The notes beneath the pieces are model-generated. The model saw nothing but the letters and a program-made list of their open reading frames with translations, searched no databases and was not told where the DNA came from. From assembly GCA_022605955.1 (NCBI GenBank), contig JAKCOZ010000007.1:14017501-14081500 (forward strand): a stretch of DNA of 64,000 nucleotides. The letters are read 5' to 3'. Positions 11,849-23,223 of the stretch are shown in pieces (the stretch's first letter is position 1; every line of letters starts with the position of its first letter). A program made the translations under genes and the position numbers. Source of the DNA: Rallus limicola. Taxonomy: Eukaryota; Chordata; Aves; Gruiformes; Rallidae.

Positions 11849-13130
11849 CTTGGAAATGCCAGGATGTTTTCTTACTGGAGAGAGAAAAGCCTCCTGCCTG
11901 AGGAGTACTTCCCTCTGTATTTCAGCATTTCTCTTGAGTTAATGAAATATATCCTGACATCTTCTTCAGCAGCTTCCCTGTTCTAGCTTGAGTTAAAGGC
12001 ATTTTTGAAGGGTGAAGTGATTCACAAACGTGCAATTCCCATGCAGGTGCATTTACTTGCAAAGTGTTTGAGGGTTCAGCTCCATTCCAATAAGTATCAT
12101 TTAAGCTGCGAGGATGTAAAGGGTAAAAAGCTTTGTCTTTGAGCCAGGTTTAACTAATACACTAATAAAAGCCAAACAGAATTCCTTGCTTTTGATGAGG
12201 CAATAACCAAGGGCTCAGATTTTACAATGTGGCACTTAACTGGGCTGCTGTGAACAAGTGTGGTAAGTAGGTAATGGGTCTCCTTCTGTGTGTATTTAGT
12301 AGGGAACATGGGCTGAAAGCATGAATGTCTGCACCATATAGCAAAGTGACTGTCACAGCTTACTCTCCAGTTAGTTTTTCCAAAAGATGTCATTTTTTGG
12401 CAGCATTTTTTCTTGCTTTGTTTGCAAAGATTTTTGATTTCTTTACACATTCTGCTGACGGGGGCACCTCTGACCCAGCCCTGTGGGGCTCCTTCTGCAC
12501 CCTTCTGTCCTCTGTCCCCATGGGCTGGCTGGTGCAGAGCATGGTGGCACCAGGGAGAAGCAGGCAGGGGCTCAGCAGCAACCCAAAGGAGGGGGAACCT
12601 CTACAGCCATCTCAGTTCTTCCCTTCTCCCAGAAGCGCTGCTGGCAGGAGCTGGGGAGACAAGAAGGGCAGAAGGCAGCTTAGGGAACAGCTGTAGGTGT
12701 TTGGCCACCCTGGCTCTGCTCCCTTTCTATCACCCTCACAGACTCTATACATGAACTTGGAAAAGCTTCTGTGCACTGGTAGGCACAGAAAGGTGGAGGG
12801 GGTGGCTGCTGGGACAGCCTGGTGGGAGGGAGCAGTGCTTTTTGCATGAGTCCACCGAGAAAAGGAGGAGTCATCAGAGAAAAGGAGGAAGGTCCTGTCC
12901 CCTACATAATGTTTACTTTTTTCTGGGGGGGGAGGATTTTTCTGAAGTGCACACATCCAAAATGTAGTGTTCAAAAACTTGCATAAGGATAAAAAAAATT
13001 AGGTGCGTGAAATAAAACCAAATTTAATGTGTGATGAACAGGGGGTTGTGGAGTTTATTGAAGTGTTTGAAGGGCTGCCAGCTCTGCTGTGCAAATCCAA
13101 TGAGCCTAGGGATACATCACATATTTGAGA

Positions 13131-13229
13131 CAGATTCTACTCTCTTCATCTGATGTCTGTTTATCTGAGCCTGATGACTCCAGTGGAAATAGTCCTCTGG
13201 ATATCAATCCAAAGTGAAAAAGAGTTGGT
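13131..13229. repeat. Ancient palindromic interspersed repeat remnant (candidate)
   Basis: The order CAGATTCTACTCTC, then GATGACTCCAGTGGAAATAGT, then CAAAGTGAAAAAGAGTTGG resembles the inverted-repeat amniote element whose core reads ACTCCATTGAAGTCAATGG and whose ends read CAGATTCTGATCTC / GAGATCAGAATCTGG in turtles and archosaurs. The comparison is from memory. Divergence is high and the family name is left open. Confidence 0.42.
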
Positions 13230-14188
13230 TTTGATGCCTCTGTGCCACAGATAGGCAGAAGCACGGCATCTGAACTGTAGTCTGGCAGTCCTATTGTGGG
13301 CAGTACACCTTTAACCCTACCTCCACAGAAGGGGTTCGCATTATTCATTAGTACTTGTCTCTATCCAGTTCAAGTTCATGGTGATAAATCTAGCTTATAA
13401 GGCACTTACAAAGATGGGTGTGGTGTGCTGATAGCATTCATGATTAAGTGCTTTCCTGTGTCAAATATAGCCCGTAATATACTACAAACAGGCAGTCGAT
13501 TTTTATACAAACTGATCTGGCTGCTATCAGACTCTGACATTTTATACTAATACTTAAAATAAATCTAGAAACAGGAAAGAAAGTACAGAATTATTGTTTT
13601 AAGCTAACTGTGAGGGCTTATCTTCAAAGTGGCAGAGTTTCTATTGTATTTAAAGAAACTGGTCAGTATGCTAGCGTAAAGGTTAGAAGTGTGCATGTAA
13701 CTGGAGTTAAGTTCCAGACTCAGTTTTCACTTTTGATACAGAGCCTCCAAGATGCTTTTTGTTCTAACATGAAGATTTAAAAATACGTTTGCTTTATTTT
13801 ATTTTTGCCAAGCTTGCCAAGTTTGCATTAAAACCTGCTCCTATTTAAGTCACTGGGACTGCAGAAGGACTGGGATGTGGCAGCACACATTAAAATCATG
13901 GGATTTGCTGGACGCTGAAGTCTACTTAGGTCATAAGACCTAACTTTAGTGGTCTTTTCTTTCCACCTCTTATCTCATGTAATGTTTGCATGTCTTTTTT
14001 AGTTCCCAGCTTTAAAGGCTAAGAAAATGTCTCCTTGGAAATGAAGATGACAATTTTTGGTCTGAAAGGGCTCACTTTAACTTATTTCACAGAGTAGATC
14101 CTTGACTATGAGCAAGCCACCCACGCAATGCATGACCGCCTTCATACTGGTCGTAGGTTTATTTTCAGTGGTGCCCTAAGGGGGAAGG

Positions 14189-14218
14189 CAGATCACACTT
14201 GCACTGTGATGTGATCTG
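14189..14218. repeat. 9-bp perfect inverted repeat (hairpin)
   Basis: CAGATCACA at 14189-14197 is matched by TGTGATCTG at 14210-14218 with a 12-base loop. No function is implied. Confidence 0.8.
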
Positions 14219-15358
14219 AGCTTCCTTTCCCAGAGTCTGGACAGATCAGGTGTGATATCACAGTCCCCAGAATTTATCCTCAACCTGGCTCATGAGAAGC
14301 ACGTTGGGTGTTTGAGCTCCACTTGGGCTAAGAGGCAGCGGTTTAAGCTGAATGAAGACCAGGGTGATGGAGTGTCCCATTGGGAACTTATTCTCAGGCC
14401 GGCCAATAATTGTATAGTATGGACGTTTCTCTTGATTTCTTTCCTACAAGTAAAAATGACCAACTGTGACATGTCAGTGTCAAATTCTGAGGATAAGAAA
14501 ATGTGAGAATTTAACACTTTCTACAGTGGAGAGATAAATATTAGGAGCTTCTTCAAAAATGTGGAAAATCGAGGACTTGAAACAATGGAGTGACAGCCTG
14601 TTCATGAAACATGCATGATCCTAAAAAATCTATTGAATTCATTAGTCATGGCTTTTCTCATCACCGGGTTGTTACTCTCCTCATAGGCCCCAACCCAATG
14701 AATCATGAGCAGGAAACAATAAACCCAAGAGAAACTACATTACTAGAGCTACCTACATGTACAACATTGCTTAAGGTTCACACATCCTTCTGTACAGCCA
14801 GAAAATCCAAACTCCAACATTTTCTCCTAAAGAGAGGCAACTTTATTAGTCTGTTGGGTGGGCATTATCAGATGAAAACTTTTGTTTGTCTCCAACTGAC
14901 TAGTCTGAATATCAAATTCAATATTTTATTTTAAAACAGTGTGAAATATTTTAGTTCAATAGAGGTAAGGGGCAGTTATGTGTAGCTGGTGTGTGGCTGA
15001 TAGCAGAGTAAAGCTTTGCTCAGGAATGTATCAGAACTACTTTTTTTTAGTAGTTATTAGAGTACACATTCCATCAGTTTACCCAACAGGAAAGATGTTG
15101 TCACTCCAGCCTATTATTTTCTGAAGTAATCTGAATAATTAAATATATAGCTTTTTTTTTTATCTTAAGTGGAATAATTTTTAGCCAAAAGAAAGAGAGG
15201 AGTCTGTTTGTAGTCCAAGTCCGTTTGTTTCTTCTGGTTGACTGATGTTCTAATTCAACTTAGAAACAGGAATTTGGGTGTAATTGGTACATTTTACCTG
15301 TGCAACACTTGTGTCATTGAAGGTAAAAATGAATTCCCCAAAAATTAAAAGTGTAATT

Positions 15359-15389
<31 letters not shown>
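15359..15389. repeat. A-run plus (TA)n microsatellite
   Basis: About sixteen A residues are followed by seven to eight TA units. No transposon body precedes it, so it is treated as simple sequence. Confidence 0.9.
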
Positions 15390-15751
15390 CAAAAAATCAC
15401 ACTCCTGTTTTGGAAATGTGGCAGTTTGGTGAGTCCTCTTAACAGGCTGGGTTTAGTGCACAGCGATGGCAAGGGGTGAGGCGAAATTGAAGGAAAAAAT
15501 GCCTGACTGACAGCACTCCACCCAGATAAGGCCACTGCTTAGAGAAACTTGGAAATGGCTCAATGCAAGTTCTGTGCCAGGAACACATGCTCTACTGCAT
15601 CCAGGAGTGATTTTCAATCATCCAGCCCCAGAGAGGTCAGTGGTAGCAACAGCCTGCAGACTTGTTCTCTCCTCTCAACACAGGAAAGGCTCATGCCACT
15701 CCTGAATCTGATTTAGGTCCTTTTCCTTGCAACCCCTATCTTATTTATAGA

Positions 15752-16413
15752 AACACAGAATAATTTAGATAGGAAAGGACCCCTGGAGGTCATCTAGTCC
15801 AACCCTCTGCTCCAGGCAGAGCCATTTTGTGCATGGCTTTGTCTCATCAAGTTCAGAAAGTATCTGAGGGTGGAGATTCCCCAACCTCTCTGGCTGGGTT
15901 TAACCATTCTTACCTGAATTTTGTTTTTCTTCTTATACTTGGTGAGAATTTCCCTGGATGCAGCTTGTGGCTGTTGCCTTTCATCCTTTCCTCTGAGAGA
16001 AGCTTGGATCTATCTTGCCCCTTTAAGCAGTTGAAGGTCACAGCCAGGTCCCCTTCTACCCCCAACCTTTTCTTCTCCACACTGGGCTAATCAGGTTTCC
16101 TCAGCCTCTCCTAGAATGTCATGCCCAACAGTATTGGTGGCCCTCCACTGGACTTGATATAGACATGTTAGTGCCTTTTACTGGGAAACCCAAAAGTGGA
16201 CATAACCGAGTACTCCAAATGTGGCCTCACAAGTGCCAGTTGGAAGGGAACAGCTACTTGTCTCAAGCTGCTGGCTGCTCCCTTGTTAGTGCAGCCTGGC
16301 ATGTGCTTAGCTTTCATTGCCTCAAGGGCGCACTGCTGACTCATGTTCAACAACTTCTCCACCCCAGGTCCTGTTCTGCAGAGCTGGTGCCTCCCCAGCC
16401 AGTCTCCAGCTTG
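15752..16413 (-). mobile_element. Old CR1 LINE, minus strand
   Basis: Read on the minus strand this is a 5'-truncated CR1 of about 660 bp. Its 3' end lies at the left (ACAGAATAATTTAGATAGG, then GGTCATCTAGTCCAACC). ORF2 remnants at 16168-16362 include MSQQCALEAMKAKHMPGC and FQLALVRPHLEYSV, which match the conserved segment also seen in the 10162 copy ([23 protein letters not shown]). Frameshifts and stops break the rest. The tail microsatellite is degenerate and the ORF2 remnant is more diverged than in the 4421 copy, so this is an older subfamily. Confidence 0.9.
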
Positions 16414-17623
16414 TAGTGTTGAAAGAACTTCTGAATTTTATGAAGTTTCTGTCAGCTGAAAAGTGCACTGTATGCAACATTAGCAAATCCATCCTCCCTT
16501 CCTTCAGGGGAAGGTCTTTTCTGCCTGCCTGTCTTTGAGTTTTAACTTGCTGACTTTTGCCAGAAGCCCATGGACAAGAAACTAGCCTGCATCCCATAAC
16601 TTTGGCTCTCTAACAACCTGTATATGAGTGGTTAGTCTCGGGTAGGATTTATCTGGTGCTTCACAGATAAGACTATGTCTAATTCCTTTAGAAGAGTGTA
16701 CTAGGCCATGTTAGGATAAAAAAGCATCTGAGAGAATTGCAAGTGGTCGTACCACCCAGCAAAATGGAGAAAATAGTGGTGAGTGGGAAGATTGTAGCCC
16801 TAAGTTATTTTCAGGCCTCTGGAGAAAGTATTTAATAATTAGGGAAATTTCACAGAAGAAATACAAGAAAAAAAATGAAAAGGAATGTCATACAAGGATT
16901 GATATACAAGAAATTGTTAGCACAAGCAATGAGTTAGTTCATCCATACCTTTCTGCTATCGTGCCATGGAAGCGTGTCATAAACAGGACCCTATTTCAGC
17001 TCTTGAAAGTGAGAAAGGGTGCAATAGTAGCTCTTTCTCCTGCTCCTGAGAAACAAGATAAATTTCTGGGCATATGTGCATGAGAAATTAGAAAACATTC
17101 ATTATCTGGAAGTATTTTCTTTTAAGCACAGATGGCAGAAAAAACCTCCAACCCAGAAGCCTGGATTTCATACTGAATGCCACGTCTCCTTTTCTCTTGA
17201 TAGTATTCAGGAGAACACTAATGGAGTCCATTGAGAAGGCAGGACTTTGAGGGAAAGCAGGACTGATGGAAGCTCTTCCAGGCTTCTCCCTGGAGAATAG
17301 AGAGTGGCTAGCCACAGGCTGTATATCAAACAGCTGAATACACAGACCATGGTCTCTGAAAAACTTAGTTTAGGGCCTAAACTTTTAAGCAAATCTTGTA
17401 TAATTTGTGGAAAACTCTCAGCTTTTCACTTGAAATGCTAAAATGTTCCTTGCTCTCTGTTTACATGTGACATATGTATATTTGCTAGACAGTCATAGCA
17501 AATATTTCTCAAAAATATGTGGAAACATTTGAGAATTTCTTTAAAGGCTTTCTAAAAAGGCTGTATCATCAGCTAGTGTGTCAGCAGTGTGTGATTGTTT
17601 TCCTAATTAGAAAAGGCTTGACA

Positions 17624-17678
17624 TTATTAAAGTCAGTGGGAGTTCTGCTGTTGAATTCAGCTGGGACAGATTCAGTGT
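17624..17678. repeat. Ancient interspersed repeat remnant with GTCAGTGGGAGTTCTGC core
   Basis: The segment TTAAAGTCAGTGGGAGTTCT, then GCTGTTGAATTCAGCTGGGAC, matches in order the amniote repeat core TGAAGTCAATGGGAGTTTTG / CCATTGACTTCAATGGGAC. The two halves are imperfect inverted copies of each other, as expected of a palindromic non-autonomous element. The family name is not assigned; the comparison is from memory. Confidence 0.5.
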
Positions 17679-18074
17679 CTAAATCCCAACTCCACTTCTG
17701 CAAGGTTAAACAAGAGAGGCAAGCAGAGATCAATGGTTCCTTCCATCGTAATTATATCAGTGATTGCGTGTTTGTCCTGCAGAACAGGAATACCTTGGAG
17801 CAGGAGATGAACATGGGAAATGTGCCAGATCCTGATGTCCTTTGTTCATGTCACTGAGGAGGAAATTAGGGAAACCCTTGGTGTCTGACTCATGGCAGAC
17901 CACCAGTGGCATTGAGTTTGGAGTGAAGAGAAAATGTAGCTGCTGAAGGCAAGGGAGAGAAATCATGACCAAAGGCACTGATGGGGCTGGCTTCAAGAGT
18001 CAGACTCGGAGGTGACAGACTGATCTAATTTCTGGGATTTGACAAAAACAACACATCTGGGTTAAAAAAAAAAT

Positions 18075-18137
18075 GAAGAAGAAGAAGAAGAAGAAGAAGA
18101 AGAAGAAGAAGAAGAAGAAGAAGAAGAAGAAGAAGAA
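18075..18137 (+). repeat. (GAA)21 trinucleotide repeat
   Basis: Sixty-three bases of uninterrupted GAA triplets, preceded by an A-run (18064-18073) and followed by AGGAAAGGAA. The strand asymmetry (all purine on the plus strand) is of the type known to form intramolecular triplexes. On the minus strand it gives a phenylalanine/serine-coded run that is not a gene. Confidence 0.97.
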
Positions 18138-19328
18138 AGGAAAGGAACTTATGTGAGAGAAAAAGAAAGATAGTTCAAAGTGTCTGAAAGGCCTTTGCTC
18201 GTCATCCTCAGCAGTGCAGTTGTGACTGTTCTGGATCACTTCTTTACTGTTTATCTTGAGTAAAGCCCTTTGTAATTAAATTAATACTGATTTAATCATG
18301 ACAATCATAGCTGGTAGATATCCAAGGCAATGATAACAACAATTAAGCGGTGTATAGATTGCATCTATGACAAGAGATTAAGAATAAAGGAATACCGAAG
18401 GGGCAGGTCATACTGCAGTTTTCCAACTGTAACTGCTGCTAAAAACAAAACCAAACAAACCAGGAAACCAGAGCTGCTCCTTCTGTGAGTATTTAACCTT
18501 GATTTGTGTAATAAACTTGGACTAGTTTGTTAACAAAATCCCACATAGCTGTGAGGATTTGACAGCCGCATCATTACATTGTAACTTGGCTTAAAGGTGG
18601 TGGGAGACTTATTGTGTTTTAGGTCATTTGCGCTCATTAGCAAGCACAAAGTCATCCAAGCCATGTTTGCCTTCTCCTGCTAAGAGAGGCTGTAGCTCTC
18701 TCACCTGGACTCAAGGCTGGCCCATCTGACACCTCATCTCCTAGGGAGAATGAGTTGGGACCATGAGGCATTAATGCAGCTCCACTGTTTCTTCAGGTTT
18801 TTTAATTACCTGGCGAGCTGTCTGCCCAGGCGCAGCAGTGGATTGGAGGAGTCTTGGGGTCAGGTGGTGGAGCCACTACCTGCAGTGCCAGTACAATACT
18901 TCATCAGGCTTAGGTCTCCATCCTTAGACTAGAGCTTGCTTAGATAAGGTAGCCAGCATTAGCAGAGGAAAACCCTTTAGCATGATTCATGTGTTACCTG
19001 AAACAATGTCACAGCACCATTTCAGATTAGAAAATGTAATTACCCTGATCAGTTGTTTACAAAGAAATTGTTTGAAGCTTTCCAAAGACATTGTTTGCAG
19101 TCAGGGCAGTATCACTCCCATTGTGTGTTTTGTGTACTGGCCTGATAGATAATGATGGGAGCTCCCAGAAAATGACCCTCCCTCAGAGCATCAAAGTTTA
19201 AAAACTGTTTGTAAACCAGCTGTAGAATCTCCTGCAAGACGAGAAATGTGACAGCCTTTAAATCCATGACTATTAAGTTCATTATGTTTTGATTTGAAAA
19301 TTGGACACTTGGCTTTCCAAGGATTTAT

Positions 19329-19396
19329 GGCCTTATCCAGCACATACTGAAGTCAATGAGAGTTTTGTCCTTGGCTTCATTTGGAACAGGATTAAG
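19329..19396. repeat. Ancient palindromic interspersed repeat remnant (best copy)
   Basis: GGCCTTATCCAGCACATACT is followed by GAAGTCAATGAGAGTTTTGT, CCTTGGCTTCATTTGGAAC and AGGATTAAG. The outer ends (CCTTATCC / GGATTAAG) and the inner GAAGTCAATG / CTTGGCTTC words are imperfect inverted copies. This matches closely the amniote repeat reading ATCCTGC...GAAGTCAATGGGAGTTTTGC...GACTTCAATGGG...GCAGGAT, abundant in turtles and also seen in archosaurs (from memory). It is probably a non-autonomous palindromic DNA element remnant. Confidence 0.6.
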
Positions 19397-19670
19397 TTCT
19401 TGTGATGTAATGTTTGATCTTCAAGCAATGAATTCAAGAAATATCTAGATCTGAGTAGTTATCAAGATCGCTTACAGCTAATCAGATAAAACCCCTACAA
19501 TTTTGAGGGGAGGAAGGAGAGTGCCAGAAATTCAGGGCCACTGAATGCCATGGAAAGACACAGTGGAAAGCATTTCTGTGTTGACAAAATTTAAATCACA
19601 GACAGGACTGTTCTAAGCTAGCCCAAGCTGGAAAAACCTCGTCTGGCTTGCAAAACTGAGCAGCTCTGAA

Positions 19671-19700
19671 GGACTGCCATTTCATCTTAAATGGCAGTTC
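19671..19700. repeat. 12-bp stem hairpin with 6-base loop
   Basis: GGACTGCCATTT (19671-19682) pairs with AAATGGCAGTTC (19689-19700) through eleven Watson-Crick pairs and one G-T pair around the loop CATCTT. The stem does not extend outward, which is too short for a typical microRNA precursor. Confidence 0.85.
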
Positions 19701-20300
19701 AAAAGTGACACTGAACTGCAATGTTACATCACTCTGGGGTTAATTTAAGAGTCAGATCTCTCCCCCGGTAAAATCTGGTCTGAAGCATTTGAGTGCTGGG
19801 GATTGCTACATTTGAAAACAGGTTCAGAGGGTTTTTATTCTTTTCTGTTTCTTCCTTCACACTAAAGTAAGGCTGCTGGGAGTGCAGAAAGGGGGAACTG
19901 GCAGTAGCTATTCTGTATCGATTTTCTGGAATGGGCATTTTTTTCTAGAAGGGAAAAGGTTTGTAAATTAATTACCTTAACACAGTAAGAAGAGCACGAG
20001 AATAATTCAGGTGAAAGAAACAGCCTTAACCTTAACTGTGCTTTAATGAGGCTGATTTCACAGATGATGTAACCACATCCTGCACCGACTTCTGGTGCTT
20101 TACAGGCATGCCTTTTGAACTTCACTGTATCCTTATGTGGATAGACCCTTGCTTCCCTTAGTCTCTAAAAGATGCTTGAAAATGACATGTCTATCACACG
20201 CAAGGAATCTGTGATGCCTAATTCATTAGTTTTCTAGACAGATACAGTTCTCTACTATTACAGAGGAGCTTCAGGCATGTGTAACAGGTGCAGGTTTGGA

Positions 20301-20580
20301 TTAAAACGATGCCTTTATTACAGGTGACACGCTGAATGCAGCGCACGCTGCTCAGAAGCCCGGCTGAGCTCAGTTAGCTCAAACCGCCAGCAACCCGATC
20401 TGCTACCCAGTGGCAAAACTGGATTGTAGAGTTTCCTCTCATCACAAGTGCTGGTATCTAATTGCACACCCTGCATTGGTGTGACACCGGCACAAAGCTG
20501 GAGCAATGAGACTGAGATTTGCAAAATCTGGGGTACAGACCTGAAAATGACTAGCTGTCCTGGGAGACAAGCCCGGGGAA
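20301..20580. promoter_or_regulatory. CpG-retaining patch, candidate conserved element
   Basis: I count nine CG dinucleotides in about 280 bp, clearly more than in neighbouring sequence. The patch includes GCGCACGCTG and CCGCCAGCAACCCG. A 101-codon minus-strand frame covers it but has no family resemblance. It could be a constrained non-coding element, an unrecognised old repeat or just an unmethylated patch. Confidence 0.25.
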
Positions 20581-23165
20581 ATCCTTCTGCCAGACTTGCT
20601 GCATGGCATCCATTCACTGCCACTTTTCAATGGCCAGGGTGGGGCATTTATAGCAACCTTGCACCTTTCTTTGCCAGCAAAAGGAGCAGTGGTTTTACTT
20701 GTCTCTGAGACCCATCAGATTGCCTGTAGCTGTGCTGAGGTTTAGAGAACTGCCAGAGCCCTGAAAGCATCCCCCTGTCGTCCCTATGCAGTGCTTTCAA
20801 AGATCTCCTCCCTCCCCTCCACCCCCTTCACCTTCCTCCTCCTCCAACCTGCCCCCAAGGGGTCCCTTGCTGGAGGCTGTGCCAGAAGGAAAATGAAAAT
20901 ACTTATTTTAATTAACCTTAATGATAGGAAAGGCTGTTGACACCCCCCCACCACCACCACCCTCTGTGTCAGGGATCTGCCCTGTGAGCATATCTCATGT
21001 TGGAAATGTTGTGAGTTAAATGTTTGCTGCAATTCTTTACACTGGCTTTACAAATCCAGAGCTAGGTCTCACCTTCTCCGCAGTAGAGGTGTGGAGATGT
21101 CTCACTTGGCACTTCTGCACCACCATGCCACTCTGAATGTTGATTCCATCATGAGTCTTCCACTCATTTTTGGTAATCAGATTACAGCGCTTTCACGTAC
21201 TTCAGTTGTCAGCAAGGAAGCGGTACTTGTCTCCCTGTGCCCGTGACAGCATTGCATAAAGCCACTTCCTACATCCAGGATAATGAACCGGAATTTCTCC
21301 TCCCATAGAAGGCCATATCCTCCCTCCAGTTGTATGCACAGCGCCTGGACATGTAAATGTGTATTAATCCATGGCCTTACACAGTGCTGTTTCTCCTAGT
21401 CTCAGTCTGAAGCAGCCATCCAAGTGGAACCATTCGTGAAATCCGTATTTCTATTTCCACATGTGCAGTAGCTTTCCAGCATCCCAAAAAAGGAGATTGC
21501 TTTGGAATGGGATGGAATAAAAATCCTGAAGACTTGAAGCTATCCATCTGAGCTGTCTCTCTCATTTACAGCACTGCACAGACACAGCCAATTGGTAAGT
21601 GCACATACAGGTAGCAAGAACATCCCAAGTGTTTGCGGCACTGGAAGACACTGAAAATGTGAAGGGGTCCGAAAAACTGGTATTTAATGCACTGATCTTT
21701 GGAGCCTTCACAATGAGGCATTGTTAGATATAGGATCTGCTAAACAATGAGTCCTTGATAGGACATAATACCTATTCAGAAGCTCAGCTTTGCACACTTG
21801 CTCTTAAAACATCCTTAGCTCAACTTAAATTTACCTTTGTGGCACACAATGCACATGTGACAGACGGCTGCATTCATTCATCTGCTTTATTTAGATCTCT
21901 GACAGGCTTACCTACTGTCTGCTGTAAAGCAGAGGTTGCTATAGGTTCCTGAATCAATACTATTGACAGCTAGTAGCATTTGAAACAGTCACTGTCAGAT
22001 GCTTCAGGTGACACTGTAATAACACTGAGATAAAGTGGAAACCTGGAGCTCTGTGAGCATAACCTGGTTTTGCCTCGTGTCCTTTTGCTTCATAGCTTAT
22101 ATTGTCCTCCTTGGACAGTTTCTCCTTTTGAATAATAAATGCAATTAACAGCACATACTGTACTTTGTCTACCAGGTATTAAAGATCTGAAAGTATTGTT
22201 TGTTCTTAGCAATCAGCTAAGCACCTCCTATTACTGTAGGCTGACAGCCAAGCTGTCAGGTCTGGAAAAGGTGTGAGAGTCCAGGACGTGGTATCCTGAC
22301 TGTACTTAACGTACCCTGCCAGCCCAACAGTGTCTTTCTGCAGCTGGCATTCCTCTAGCACAACGGGTAAATGACTGCAGCAAGAAATGGCAAAGGTTTT
22401 CACCTGGAATGCTTTGTTCCCCTTTGGTTTCTTAACCTGGAACTGCCTTGTAAACAAAGTTAGTGCTTTTCTAAGCTCCCCTGCTCTTTCAAATTTTGCC
22501 AGTGCCTCCTACAAACACCGGAACAAAACTAATCATTTGAAAATATGCAACCTTGTGAAATCTCATATACTGAAAAATGGAAACTTCAGGGCTCCAGAAC
22601 CTATAGAAATGTCCTTGTCCATCCATTCAGCTGATTTAAGATGTGTTAACTGTTTCCAAAATCTAAAGGAAATTTTGAGAATAGAAGCAGTTTTCATATA
22701 AAATGTACACATAAATTGTAGCTGTTTATGGACTGTTCATTCAAGTGGAAAAATATTTCCAAGCTGGAGGAAGTGTTGAGATTCTGCCCTTCCAAATAAC
22801 AAATCCATACTATGGCCAGACAGTCCCTTGTAAAAGTTAAGGGCTTAATTAGAGGTAAACACTACTTAGCTCATCTGATACAAACCCTTCCCAGGAGCTA
22901 AGCGGTTCAGGATTGAGATTTCTGTCTGACACAGTGAAGTGCAATGCAAATGGAGCCAGGGGGGAGGAGAAGAAAGGAAAAACTGCTAAGTGAACAAGTT
23001 CAGCCTTGTCCCTTGGACAAGCCTGTTCTTGCTACCCTGAGAAGACAGTTTGCGCAGTACTTGAACCAGGAACACCGGGCTAACCTTTCAAGGAGGGGAA
23101 TTTAGGCAGCAGGAAAAGTAATTGCCAGTGTGATGGGGCCAAGTGACCACCCAAGTGATTGAAAA

Positions 23166-23223
23166 AGCCCTTCAGCTTGAATGCGATTTTGATCATTCAA
23201 GCCCTTCAGCTTGAATGCGATTT
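23166..23223 (+). repeat. 34-bp-period tandem duplication, two copies
   Basis: AGCCCTTCAGCTTGAATGCGATTT at 23166-23189 is repeated without mismatch at 23200-23223. The 10 bp between are unique and the sequences after each copy differ. Confidence 0.92.

Larger units (their letters stand above)
11083..15751. other. Mostly unique non-coding DNA
   Basis: No gene is recognised. It contains an 18-bp tandem pair (11813-11848), a G+C-rich patch at about 12450-12700 with overlapping chance ORFs on both strands, an ancient palindromic repeat remnant (13131-13229), two small perfect hairpins (13926-13943 and 14189-14218) and an A/TA microsatellite (15359-15389). Confidence 0.55.

Noticed and set aside
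12325..12754. Overlapping ORFs in a G+C-rich patch
   Set aside because: Stop codons are rarer in G+C-rich DNA; several frames on both strands are open at once and none resembles a known protein.
18000..18239. Minus-strand ORF with a long phenylalanine run
   Set aside because: It is the translation of the (GAA)21 tract.
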